The notes: generated by a model not told the origin, from the sequence alone. A stretch of DNA of 40,013 bases from Paracoccaceae bacterium (GCA_947476475.1 CANJQT010000025.1:1-40013); one strand, 5' to 3'; positions 25,916-34,232 are shown, numbered from the stretch's first letter. Made by a program: numbers and translations.

Positions 25916-26000
25916 GGGGCACACTCCGTCTCAGGTCTGACGCCCCAGTCAGACCAGAAAGAAAATCGCGGCGCAACCGCCCGCGCACCGCCCGCCAAGG

Positions 26001-26960
26001 TTAGATTGTAACCGACACAGCCACACCGCGCGCCACCGCGAGCTTCACCACCGCTGAAGCCACCGCCAGATCCTGCAATCCGACCCCGGTTCCGTCGAAC
26101 AGCGTGATCTCCTCCGCCGATCGCCGCCCCTCTGCCAGCCCGGCGATCACGGCCCCAATGGGCGTGATGTCACCTTCGCCGATCAGCCCCGCCGCCACCG
26201 CATGCTGCGCCTCGCCGATAGACACAGACTGCGCCACTTCGTCCGTAAAGACCCGCGACCGCGCCAACAGGACGGCCTCCACCTCCTGCTTGCCCTTGGT
26301 GTCGGTCCCCATGCAGGCCAAATGCGTGCCCGCACGCACATGATCGTTCATCAGCGAGGCCGCCGGCGAAGAGGTGATGGTGACGATCACATCTGCCTCG
26401 ATCATGCGCTCCAATGGCACCGCCTCGAACGGCAGGCCCAGCTCGGTCACCACCTCTGCCAGCTTGCCCAGCATCTCGGGATGATAGTTCCAGCCGATCA
26501 CTTTCTCAAACTGCCGCACCCGCGCGGCGGCACGCAACTGGAACGCCGCCTGATGCCCGGCCCCTACCATCCCCAGCACCTTCGCATCCCGCCGGGCCAA
26601 CCGGTCAATGGATATGGCCGAGGCCGCCGCCGTCCTGAGCGCGGTCAAAAGCCCGCCCCCCACCATCGCCGTCGGCAGGCCCGTGTCAGGGTCAAATAGA
26701 AAAACTGTCGACTGATGGTTGATCATGCCCTTGGCTGCATTACCCGGAAAATACCCCCCCGCCTTCACCCCAAGCGTGCCCCCCGCGCGGTCAAGGCCGG
26801 ATTTGAACCCATATTGCCGCCCCTCGCCCAGGGCTTCACGCACCACCGGGAAATTATAGGCCTCGCCCCGCGCCATCGCGGCGAACGTCGCTTCGACTGC
26901 CGCAAAGGCCGCCTCTGGCGTGATCAACCCGGCTATCGCCGCCTCAGGCACCACCCACAT
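26001..26960 (-). CDS. bhcD: Iminosuccinate reductase of the beta-hydroxyaspartate cycle
   Basis: The protein is 319 aa in the ornithine cyclodeaminase / mu-crystallin family. It shows RQYGFKSGLDRAGGTLGVKAGGYFPGN near the substrate site, the Rossmann motif KVLGMVGAGHQAAFQLRA, VTITSSPAASL and the C-terminal LFDGTGVGLQDLAVA. In the described cycle BhcD reduces iminosuccinate to L-aspartate with NADH. The assignment over ornithine cyclodeaminase or alanine dehydrogenase rests on the bhcA-B-C-D order. An AAAGG element precedes the ATG by about 8 bases. The hairpin repeat separates it from bhcC. Confidence 0.9.
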   Translation of the reverse strand: MWVVPEAAIAGLITPEAAFAAVEATFAAMARGEAYNFPVVREALGEGRQYGFKSGLDRAGGTLGVKAGGYFPGNAAKGMINHQSTVFLFDPDTGLPTAMVGGGLLTALRTAAASAISIDRLARRDAKVLGMVGAGHQAAFQLRAAARVRQFEKVIGWNYHPEMLGKLAEVVTELGLPFEAVPLERMIEADVIVTITSSPAASLMNDHVRAGTHLACMGTDTKGKQEVEAVLLARSRVFTDEVAQSVSIGEAQHAVAAGLIGEGDITPIGAVIAGLAEGRRSAEEITLFDGTGVGLQDLAVASAVVKLAVARGVAVSVTI

Positions 26961-26979
26961 CTTCTACCCTTTCATCTTG

Positions 26980-27018
26980 GCCAAAATACTCCGGGGGCCG
27001 GGGGCAGAGCCCCCCGCC
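26980..27018 (+). repeat. GC-rich hairpin repeat, copy 2, between bhcD and bhcC
   Basis: GCCAAAATACT, then CCGGGGGCC, then a hairpin GGGGGC-AGA-GCCCCC (27000-27014). It is in the same orientation and order as copy 1 at 21520-21561. The flanking genes run on the minus strand here, so the element faces them the other way round. It fills most of the 63-bp bhcC-bhcD gap. Confidence 0.65.
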
Positions 27019-27023
27019 TTCCC

Positions 27024-28187
27024 TCAATAGGCCTTGCCCCTGGCCGACACCGGCCAGACCACTTCCACCACGCCCTTGCGCACCCCCACATACCAGTCAT
27101 GGACGTTGCAGGTCGGGTCACAATGGCCCGGCACCAGCCGCAGCTTGTCGTTCACTTTCAGCGCTCCGGTCGGGTCTTCGACCACCCCATGCTCGTCCGA
27201 ACATTTCACATATTTCACATCGGTGCGGCCAAACACCACCGGCAGGCCGCTGTCCACCGACTGCGCCTTCAGCCCCGCGTCAACGATGGCCTTGTCGGCC
27301 TTCGCATGGCTCATCACCGAGGTCAGGATGAACAGCGCATTTTCCCATTCGCCCTGATCAATCCGGTGACCATCCTTGTCAAGGATCCGGCCATAGTCAG
27401 CGTCCATGAAAGCATAGGACCCGCACTGCAGTTCGTTGAACACCCCCGAGGTGCCTTCGAAATAGTAACTGCCCGTCCCGCCGCCACCGACAATGGCGCA
27501 GGTCAATCCTTGTGACTTCAGCCCCTGAACGGCGTCGCGCACCTGATCAACCGCCAGATCGATCTTGGCCTTGCGATCCTCATACTTATCCATGTGCTGC
27601 ATGGCGCCCTGATAGGCCTGTATGCCGCTGAACCTCAGCCCGGGTGCTGCGTCGATCGCCTTTGCAATCGCCACCACATCCTGAGTGGTCTTCACCCCGC
27701 AGCGCCCGGCGCCGCAGTCGATCTCGACCAGACATTCGATCTCTGTGCCATGGCGCACCGCAGCCGCTGACAGGTCCTTGACGTTATCCAGATCATCGAC
27801 GCAAACGATGGTCCGCGCCCCCAGCTTCGGCAGCCGCGCCAGCCGGTCGATCTTCTGCGGATCACGCACCTGATTGGAGACCAGCACATCCTTGATCCCG
27901 CCGCGCACAAAAGCTTCGGCCTCGCTGACCTTCTGACAGCAGACCCCGCACGATCCGCCCAGCCGTTCCTGCAACAGGGCCACATCCACCGACTTGTGCA
28001 TCTTGCCATGAACGCGGTGGCGCACGCCCATCGACTTGGCGATATCGCCCATCTTCACGATATTGCGCTCCAGCGCATCCAGATCAAGCACCAGGCAGGG
28101 CGTCTGAATGTCAGCTTCCTTCATCCCCGGTTTCGCGGGGATGTCGTAACCCACTTCGAAGTCGGCAAAATTCACAGCCTTGTTCAT
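27024..28187 (-). CDS. bhcC: Beta-hydroxyaspartate aldolase
   Basis: The protein is 387 aa in the D-threonine aldolase family (fold-type III PLP enzyme). IQTPCLVLDLDALERNI opens the barrel. The PLP lysine is read as Lys62 in VRHRVHGKMHKS, matching the RPHAKTHK pattern of the family. The C-terminal PGHCDPTCNVHDWYVGVR holds the metal-binding His/Asp region. In the cycle it condenses glyoxylate and glycine to (2R,3S)-beta-hydroxyaspartate. The ATG at 28187 is supported by AAGGAG 7 bases upstream; an extension to 28235 overlaps bhcB and is rejected. It lies 16 bp after bhcB. Confidence 0.93.
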   Translation of the reverse strand: MNKAVNFADFEVGYDIPAKPGMKEADIQTPCLVLDLDALERNIVKMGDIAKSMGVRHRVHGKMHKSVDVALLQERLGGSCGVCCQKVSEAEAFVRGGIKDVLVSNQVRDPQKIDRLARLPKLGARTIVCVDDLDNVKDLSAAAVRHGTEIECLVEIDCGAGRCGVKTTQDVVAIAKAIDAAPGLRFSGIQAYQGAMQHMDKYEDRKAKIDLAVDQVRDAVQGLKSQGLTCAIVGGGGTGSYYFEGTSGVFNELQCGSYAFMDADYGRILDKDGHRIDQGEWENALFILTSVMSHAKADKAIVDAGLKAQSVDSGLPVVFGRTDVKYVKCSDEHGVVEDPTGALKVNDKLRLVPGHCDPTCNVHDWYVGVRKGVVEVVWPVSARGKAY

Positions 28188-28203
28188 GGTCAGCTCCTTG
28201 GCC

Positions 28204-29151
28204 CTACATCCAGGGCAGTTTGTCCAGATCGACATTCCCGCCGGTGATGATCACGCCGACGCGCTTGCCGCGAAAGATTTCAGGGTTTTTCAGAATGGTC
28301 GCCAGCGGCACAGCACTTGACGGCTCCATCACAATCTTCATCCGCTTCCAGATCAGCTTCATCGCCTCGATGATCTCATCCTCTTCCGCAGTCAGTATAT
28401 CGGTCACGTGCTTTTGCACGAATTGCCATGTCAGCTCTTTCAGCGGCACCTTCAGCCCGTCCGCCACCGTTTCCGGCGCGTCATCGGCAATGATATGGCC
28501 CGCCCGGAAAGACCGCGCCGCGTCGTCAGCCTGCTTGGGCTCGGCAGCATAGATCTTGACGCCCGGCGCTACGGTCGACAGGGTCAGGCAGGTGCCCGAA
28601 ATCATCCCGCCGCCACCAATCGGGGCCACGACGGCCTCCAGCCCCGGCACCTGCTCATTCAGTTCGCGCGAACAGGTGCCCTGCCCGGCAATGACCCGAT
28701 GATCGTTGTAGGGATGCACGAACTCCGCCCCAGTCTCGGCCACCACCTTGGCAAACACCGCCTCGCGCGAACTGGTCGAAGGCTCGCATTCCACCACGCG
28801 CCCGCCATACCCCTTCACCGCATCCTTCTTGGCCTGCGGCGCGGTGCGCGGCATCACCACGGTGCAGGGTATGCCCCGCCGCCCGGCCGCATAACTCAGA
28901 CACAGCCCGTGATTGCCGCTGGAATGGGTTGCAACCCCGCGCGCCGCCTCGGTATCCGTCAGGCCGAAAACCGCATTCGACGCCCCCCGCGCCTTGAACG
29001 CCCCCGCCTTCTGGAAATTCTCGCATTTGAAATAAAGCTCTGCCCCGGTCAGCGCATTGAGGAAGCTCGAGGTCAGAACCGGTGTGCGGTGGATATAGGG
29101 CATGATCCGCGCATGGGCGGCTTCGACATCGCTGTAAGTCGGAATATACAT
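28204..29151 (-). CDS. bhcB: Beta-hydroxyaspartate dehydratase
   Basis: The protein is 315 aa in the serine racemase / threonine dehydratase family (fold-type II PLP enzyme). YFKCENFQKAGAFKARGA holds the PLP lysine (Lys53), HSSGNHG (76-82) is the substrate-carboxylate loop, and PIGGGGMISG (about 177-186) is the phosphate-binding glycine loop. ITGGNVDLDKLPW closes the chain. It lacks an ACT regulatory domain. In the cycle it removes water from beta-hydroxyaspartate to give iminosuccinate. AGAGGA precedes the ATG. It lies 69 bp after bhcA. Confidence 0.93.
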   Translation of the reverse strand: MYIPTYSDVEAAHARIMPYIHRTPVLTSSFLNALTGAELYFKCENFQKAGAFKARGASNAVFGLTDTEAARGVATHSSGNHGLCLSYAAGRRGIPCTVVMPRTAPQAKKDAVKGYGGRVVECEPSTSSREAVFAKVVAETGAEFVHPYNDHRVIAGQGTCSRELNEQVPGLEAVVAPIGGGGMISGTCLTLSTVAPGVKIYAAEPKQADDAARSFRAGHIIADDAPETVADGLKVPLKELTWQFVQKHVTDILTAEEDEIIEAMKLIWKRMKIVMEPSSAVPLATILKNPEIFRGKRVGVIITGGNVDLDKLPWM

Positions 29152-29220
29152 GGCATCCTCTTCGCTCTATGCGGCCGTTGGGGCGCCTCCCTCCCCCGTG
29201 TGGGAAGGGAAGGGGTGGGG

Positions 29221-30411
29221 TCAGGCCGCGGCCTTCACCGCGCCAAGTCCATGCGTCCGGTAATAGTCCTGCGCCGCAGCAACGCCCGACCCCAGCTTCA
29301 CCGGCCAGCCCAGATCGGCCATGCACATTTCCGCCGTGGCCAGACCCGCCAGCATCAAGACATCGGTCAGGCTGCCCAGATGGCCGATGCGGAACACCTT
29401 GCCCGCCACCTCGCCCAGCCCCACGCCAAAGGCCACGTCATATTTTTCGGCGGCCAGCTTCACCAGATCGGTGCCATTGCAGCCTTCCGGCACCACCACC
29501 GCCGTCACCGTGTCAGAGTAAAGGTCGGGCGATGCCGCGCAGGGTTTCAGGCCCCACGCCGCCACCGCCCGGCGCACCCCTTCTGCGATCCGGTAATGGC
29601 GCGCCCAGACCGTCTCCATCCCCTCGTCCAGCAGCATCCGCGACGACAGGGCCAGCCCGTTCAGCAACCCCACAGCCGGGGTATACGGATAGCCGCCAGT
29701 CGCATAGGCTTTGCGCATGTCGCGAAAGTCGAAGAAGGTGCGGGGAAGCGTGGCCGCTTCCATCGCCGCCAGCGCCTTCGGGCTTGCCCCCAATATCGCC
29801 AGCCCTGCTGGCAACATGAAACCCTTCTGGCTTCCCGCCACCGCTATGTCGACACCCCAGGCATCCATGCGAAACTCCATCGACCCGATGGAAGACACGC
29901 CATCGACGAACAAAAGCGCCGGGTGACGCACCGCATCAAGCGCGCGGCGCACCCCGGCGATGTCAGATTTCACCCCCGTCGCCGTCTCGTTGTGCGTCAC
30001 TAGAACCGCCTTGATCATGTGATCCCGGTCCGCCCTCAGCGCCGCCTCGATCCGGTCAACAGGCGCACCCTGCCCCCAAGGTGTCTCGATCACCTGCACA
30101 TTCAGCCGGTGACGCTGGCACATGTCGATCCAGCGGTGGGAAAACATGCCAAACCGCGCCGCCAGCACCGTGTCGCCCGACGACAATGTATTGCTGATCC
30201 CCGCCTCCCAGCCACCGGTCCCGGTGGAAGGAAACAGGAAAACCTCGCCCAAGGTGGTTCCCAGCACCTCTTTCACGCCGGCAAGCGCCGGAGTGAAGAT
30301 GCGCCCGAACGCGGCCGAGCGGTGGTCGAGCGTGGCCATATCGCAGGCCTTGCGGACCACATCCGGCATATTGGTCGGACCGGGAATGAAGACCGGATTC
30401 TGGCTGGGCAT
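29221..30411 (-). CDS. bhcA: Aspartate-glyoxylate aminotransferase
   Basis: The protein is 396 aa in the class V aminotransferase family (serine-glyoxylate / alanine-glyoxylate type). It has FIPGPTNMPDVVRKA at the N-terminus, FPSTGTGGWEAG for PLP phosphate contact, LLFVDGVSSIGS with Asp170 for the PLP nitrogen, and the Schiff-base Lys196 in VAGSQKGFMLPAG. In the cycle it transfers the amino group of aspartate to glyoxylate, making oxaloacetate and regenerating glycine. The ATG at 30411 is 8 bases after AGGAG; the GTG at 30420 would abut that site. It is the first gene of the operon, divergent from bhcR. Confidence 0.93.
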   Translation of the reverse strand: MPSQNPVFIPGPTNMPDVVRKACDMATLDHRSAAFGRIFTPALAGVKEVLGTTLGEVFLFPSTGTGGWEAGISNTLSSGDTVLAARFGMFSHRWIDMCQRHRLNVQVIETPWGQGAPVDRIEAALRADRDHMIKAVLVTHNETATGVKSDIAGVRRALDAVRHPALLFVDGVSSIGSMEFRMDAWGVDIAVAGSQKGFMLPAGLAILGASPKALAAMEAATLPRTFFDFRDMRKAYATGGYPYTPAVGLLNGLALSSRMLLDEGMETVWARHYRIAEGVRRAVAAWGLKPCAASPDLYSDTVTAVVVPEGCNGTDLVKLAAEKYDVAFGVGLGEVAGKVFRIGHLGSLTDVLMLAGLATAEMCMADLGWPVKLGSGVAAAQDYYRTHGLGAVKAAA

Positions 30412-30481
30412 GGACGGCACTCCTGTGTTGCACTGGAAAGGCTAGGGACTGGCACGCGCACATGCAATTTTTTCGAAATGC

Positions 30482-30521
30482 CTTTCCGGAACCGGGAAAG
30501 ATGTCCTTTCCAGTTGAAAAG
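30482..30521. promoter_or_regulatory. Candidate BhcR operator: alternating GGAAAG half-sites
   Basis: Within the 162-bp bhcA-bhcR gap lie CTTTCC (30482-30487), GGAAAG (30495-30500), CTTTCC (30506-30511) and a GAAAAG variant (30516-30521). Their alternating orientation gives overlapping inverted repeats with 7-, 5- and 4-base spacers. A further GGAAAG occurs at 30435-30440. The position fits binding by the divergent IclR-family regulator. This is inference from pattern only. Confidence 0.45.
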
Positions 30522-30573
30522 TATCAGTTTTTAGTTTTTCATCTGACAAAAGCGTTTTTCAGAGAGTCAAATC

Positions 30574-31389
30574 ATGTCCGATCCCCGCCCGCGCGGACGC
30601 CCGAAAAGCTTCAACGACAAGACCGAGCAGAACACTGTTCAGTCGCTGGATCGTGCCCTGATGATCCTGCGCGTCGTCAGCGAGGAAAACGGGCTGTCGC
30701 TGACCGACCTCGCGCAGCGCACCAATCAGTCAGCGCCCACCGTCTATCGGGCGCTTGTCACCCTTCAGACCCACGGCTTTGTCGAAATGGAGGAACCGGG
30801 GCAGCTTTGGCATGTGGGTGGCGGCGCCTTCCGGGTGGGGTCGGGTTTTCTGCGACGGACGAAAGTGGTTGAACGCGCCCGCCAGCCGATGGACCATCTG
30901 ATGCGCGTAACGGGCGAAACCGCCAACCTTGGCGTCGAACACCGCGATCAGGTTCTGTTTCTGGCGCAAGTCGAAACCCACGAGGCGATACGCGCCTTCT
31001 TCCCGCCCGGCACGCTGGGTGCCATGCATGTGTCCGGGATCGGCAAGGCCCTGCTGGCCTGGTTACCCCTCGCCCGCGTGGCGCAGATCATCGGGGATCG
31101 CGGTCTGGCCCGCTTCACCCCGCAGTCGCACACCGATCTGGCCTCTCTGTCCGCCGATCTTGCCGAAACACGGGCGCGGGGTTACGCGGTTGACGATCAG
31201 GAACGCGCCGAAGGGATGCGCTGCGTCGCTGCCCCCATCTTTAACGCGCATGGCGAACCCATCGCGGGCCTGTCCATCTCTGGCCCGACATTCCGTATCA
31301 ACCTGACCGAAACCCCGCGACTAGGCGCATTGGTCCGCGCCGCTGCCGATGAGGTGACATCCGCTACGGGCGGGCGCATCTTCACCTGA
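30574..31389 (+). CDS. bhcR: IclR-family regulator of the beta-hydroxyaspartate cycle
   Basis: The protein is 271 aa. An N-terminal basic segment (RPRGRPKSFND) precedes the winged helix: LSLTDLAQRTNQSAPTVYRALVTLQTHGFVEM. The IclR effector domain follows, from about residue 95 (RARQPMDHLMRVTGETANLGV) to the end, with LGAMHVSGIGKALLAWLP and EGMRCVAAPIFNAHGEPIAGLSISGP. In Paracoccus denitrificans the BhcR regulator binds the bhc promoter region and responds to glyoxylate (published knowledge). The divergent placement here is the same. The ribosome-binding site is weak (AGAGAG). Confidence 0.9.
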   Translation: MSDPRPRGRPKSFNDKTEQNTVQSLDRALMILRVVSEENGLSLTDLAQRTNQSAPTVYRALVTLQTHGFVEMEEPGQLWHVGGGAFRVGSGFLRRTKVVERARQPMDHLMRVTGETANLGVEHRDQVLFLAQVETHEAIRAFFPPGTLGAMHVSGIGKALLAWLPLARVAQIIGDRGLARFTPQSHTDLASLSADLAETRARGYAVDDQERAEGMRCVAAPIFNAHGEPIAGLSISGPTFRINLTETPRLGALVRAAADEVTSATGGRIFT

Positions 31390-31449
31390 AACAGGGGCCA
31401 AGCGTCATCGGATTTCCGGTCACACCGCCCTGACAATCAAGTCCGAAGA

Positions 31450-32490
31450 TTAGCCCAAGGCACGATGAAGGTTTGTGGTCCTGCCAAACATGCGTTCGGC
31501 CAGCACTCTGGCTTCATGCGGCTTCAGGCTGCGCAACGCATCCTGCCGCCTGAAATACCCCGGCAAGGCACCATCGGGCACCGCGTCCGCAAGTGACCGC
31601 TGCGCCTCATGTGAGATTCCCGCAAAAGATCTGATCGAGGGCTGCAGGCTTTCCGTCGCCAGTCCGTTCGACATCAGCATGTCATGACGCTCAAGCAGAA
31701 TGTGATGATACGTCACGGCGGCAACCGGCTTCACCCAATCAGCTATCAAACCGACAAGGTGCTTGGCTGCCACCAGAACCCGTTCTTCGCCAAACAACAG
31801 CTCTGCCGTCGTGTCGGCCAGAACCACGCGGTGCTGCGCTGAAACAAGAAGGTCGGAAGATGGCACACCGGGTGCAATCGCATGGGCCGCGATGCAGACC
31901 GGCCAACGCTCCGGCGCGCGAAGCAACTCGGATAAGGTCACTTCGCTGCGCCCGACCCAGACGATTGGCTTTGCTTGGCCTGCGTCAGTCAGGACAAGAT
32001 CACCAGCCTCAAGCGCGGCAACTTCTTGATACCCGGTGGGGGTCAGAATCTTTGTGCCGCCACAAAAGCAGATATGAACCGGCGGCGGCGTGTAAGTCAC
32101 GTTGGTCAGCGCAATGGCGCCGTTTCCGAACCCGTTCATCAGGGCCAGTGTGCCGCTGCCATCGTTGACGAAGAAAAATCGCTCGATGCTGCCGTTGATG
32201 TCGACCGAGATGACCGTGACCGTCTTACCCTCAAGCGGGTCAGGCGTCTTGGGGTTGCCCAGCGGAAGTACGCCGGTCAACTCAACGTTGAAACTGTAAC
32301 TGATGCCATTGATGATAACGGTGGTGTCCGGATCCGTGGCGCCACCATTATATTCCAGAATAAGATCGCCCGACGTTCCACTGTCGAACGTCAATAGCAC
32401 CGTCTGCTGTTGGCTTTGGTTTTCAACATTCAGGGCGGCATTGTTCGCCGATGATCCGTCGCCGCGCGCATAGAAGCTGAGTGTTGTCAT
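31450..32490 (-). CDS. Hint-domain (hedgehog/intein-like) protein
   Basis: The protein is 346 aa from the ATG at 32490 (GGAAGA upstream); an extension to 32559 gives a Cys/Gly-rich leader that does not look like part of the fold. Residues 1-135 are a beta-rich region with Asn, Asp and Gly, resembling adhesin or calcium-binding surface domains. The Hint module starts at Cys141 (CFCGGTKILTPTGYQEVAALEAGDLVLT), continues with LLVSAQHRVVL and VLVAAKHLVG, and includes YHHILLERHDMLMSNGLATESLQPS. Such proteins are common in Rhodobacterales and are assumed to self-cleave or self-modify at the Cys, but their job is unknown. No signal peptide is visible; type I secretion is possible. Confidence 0.82.
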   Translation of the reverse strand: MTTLSFYARGDGSSANNAALNVENQSQQQTVLLTFDSGTSGDLILEYNGGATDPDTTVIINGISYSFNVELTGVLPLGNPKTPDPLEGKTVTVISVDINGSIERFFFVNDGSGTLALMNGFGNGAIALTNVTYTPPPVHICFCGGTKILTPTGYQEVAALEAGDLVLTDAGQAKPIVWVGRSEVTLSELLRAPERWPVCIAAHAIAPGVPSSDLLVSAQHRVVLADTTAELLFGEERVLVAAKHLVGLIADWVKPVAAVTYHHILLERHDMLMSNGLATESLQPSIRSFAGISHEAQRSLADAVPDGALPGYFRRQDALRSLKPHEARVLAERMFGRTTNLHRALG

Positions 32491-32662
32491 TCTCTTCCGC
32501 CCACCGCCGCATCCACCACACCGCGACTGGAAAAGACCGAGCCACCTGCTCAGGTCCATCTGCCTGCTTGCAGATGCTTAACCCTTTATTAACCAATTTT
32601 CAAATGCGCAGACTGTCTGAAACGGGCCTGCCGCCATCAGCCGTTCCTTGCCGTCGGCCCCC

Positions 32663-34063
32663 TTATCCGCACCGGTCCAAACCCGCTCGGGCGCGCGCCA
32701 GCAACGCTTTCACGCCCGCTTCGGCGTCGGCGGCATTGGCCGCCTCGGCATAGCCGCGCAACTCGGGCGCGTTGCCCGAAGGGCGCAGATGCAGGATCAC
32801 GCCACTAACAAAGCTGACCCGCAGCCCGTCGGTCAGATCCAGTCCTGCTTCCGGGCCATGGTCTGCGAAAAACCGTGCCCGTTCCGCCGCGTCGCGGGCC
32901 AGCCGGTCAAGCAAAGTCCGCGACAAGTCCGTTGGCACCGCCGCCAACCTGCCCGACGCCATGCGCTGCGGCGGCAGGGCCGCAACCTGCGCTTCAAGCT
33001 GCACGCCGCTGTCGCACGCGGCCACCAGCGGGGCCAGCAACGGCAGAAAGGCGTCGCGGGTCGGCAGTGCCGCAAGGCGGCGCCCGGCCCGCTCTGCCGC
33101 AAAGCCCAGCACGAACCCGCCGTTCGCCTCAAACCCAGCCGGTCGGCAAGGCCGCTCACGCAAGGCTGCCTCCAGTCCGGCGATCACATGGGGCGACCCT
33201 ATCCTGGTCCGGCAGGTCTGTGCAAAGGCCCCCGACGTCTCGATCATCGAACAGGATGTCACCGGCGTCACCACGCAATCCGCGCCCAATGCCCGCGCCG
33301 TCAGCACTCCCAGCACATCACCGGGAATCAGCGCGCCATCGGCGCCGGCCAGAAGCGGGCGGTCGGCATCGCCGTCCGTCGACAGGATTGCGTCCAGCTG
33401 ATGGGCCGCCGACCAAAGCCGTAACTGCGCGGCAACCGCGGCCGAAATCGCCTCGGTATCGATCGGAACAAACCGGTCGGATCGCCCCAGTGCAACCGGC
33501 GTCGCGCCCAGCGCCGCAAGCAGATTAACAAGCAGGTCGCGCGCCACGCTGCTGTGTTGCCAAACCCCAAGGCGCATCCCCGCCAGCGGCGCATTGCCAA
33601 AGAAGTCGCGGTAGCGTGCAAGATAACCCGGCGCTGCCGTCGCGTCCTTCAAGACAACCGCCGCCCCGCCATACCGCGCAGGGGTTGCGGCCGCGCGCGC
33701 CATCTCGGCCTCTTGCGCCTTGGTCACTTCGCCGCTTTGCGAATAGAATTTCAGCCCGTTGCGGTCGGCAGGAATATGGCTGCCTGTCACCATGATCGCC
33801 GGGCAGCGCCGAACCTGTGCCGCAAGCGCCATCGCCGGGGTTGGCAGCCGACCGCAATCCACTGCATCAACACCCATCCCGACAAGTGCGCGGCGGACCA
33901 TCCCGGCAATGCCCGGCGATGACGGGCGCAGATCCCGCGCAATCATTACCATCCGCTGCGGGCCCAGCATCCCGACGAAAGCCTGCACATGACGCGCCAC
34001 CAGATCCTCGGTCAATTCCGTGACCAGCCCGCGCAACCCGCTTGTCCCGAACCCCACCGACAT
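32663..34063 (-). CDS. Phosphomannomutase / phosphoglucomutase
   Basis: The protein is 466 aa from the ATG at 34063 (GGAGG about 10 bases upstream); an ATG at 34081 in the same frame is an alternative. It belongs to the alpha-D-phosphohexomutase family: FGTSGLRG at the N-terminus, the phosphoserine loop VTGSHIPADRNG with Ser95, the metal loop STDGDADRPLL, FEANGGFVLGF in the sugar-binding domain and LRPSGNAPELRGY in the phosphate-binding domain. It interconverts mannose-6-phosphate and mannose-1-phosphate. It is divergent from the mannose-1-phosphate guanylyltransferase gene, which strongly suggests GDP-mannose supply for the glycan. Confidence 0.9.
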   Translation of the reverse strand: MSVGFGTSGLRGLVTELTEDLVARHVQAFVGMLGPQRMVMIARDLRPSSPGIAGMVRRALVGMGVDAVDCGRLPTPAMALAAQVRRCPAIMVTGSHIPADRNGLKFYSQSGEVTKAQEAEMARAAATPARYGGAAVVLKDATAAPGYLARYRDFFGNAPLAGMRLGVWQHSSVARDLLVNLLAALGATPVALGRSDRFVPIDTEAISAAVAAQLRLWSAAHQLDAILSTDGDADRPLLAGADGALIPGDVLGVLTARALGADCVVTPVTSCSMIETSGAFAQTCRTRIGSPHVIAGLEAALRERPCRPAGFEANGGFVLGFAAERAGRRLAALPTRDAFLPLLAPLVAACDSGVQLEAQVAALPPQRMASGRLAAVPTDLSRTLLDRLARDAAERARFFADHGPEAGLDLTDGLRVSFVSGVILHLRPSGNAPELRGYAEAANAADAEAGVKALLARARAGLDRCG

Positions 34064-34232
34064 CCCTGCGCCGTCCTCCATCCATGCCGCCGCCCCACAA
34101 CACCCGAAACAACCCAGACGTGCTACAGTTTATTTCCCTCACGCAATGCGCGTTCCGGTTGAGTATGACATGAAGCCCCCTTAGTCTTGGTGCAAATCAC
34201 GCGGGCGGCAGGCGCACAAGGAAACCCGAGCC

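Noticed and set aside
28408-30003. Long plus-strand frame across bhcB and bhcA
   Set aside because: It covers two well-supported PLP-enzyme genes on the other strand and is made of low-complexity Arg/His/Gln sequence.
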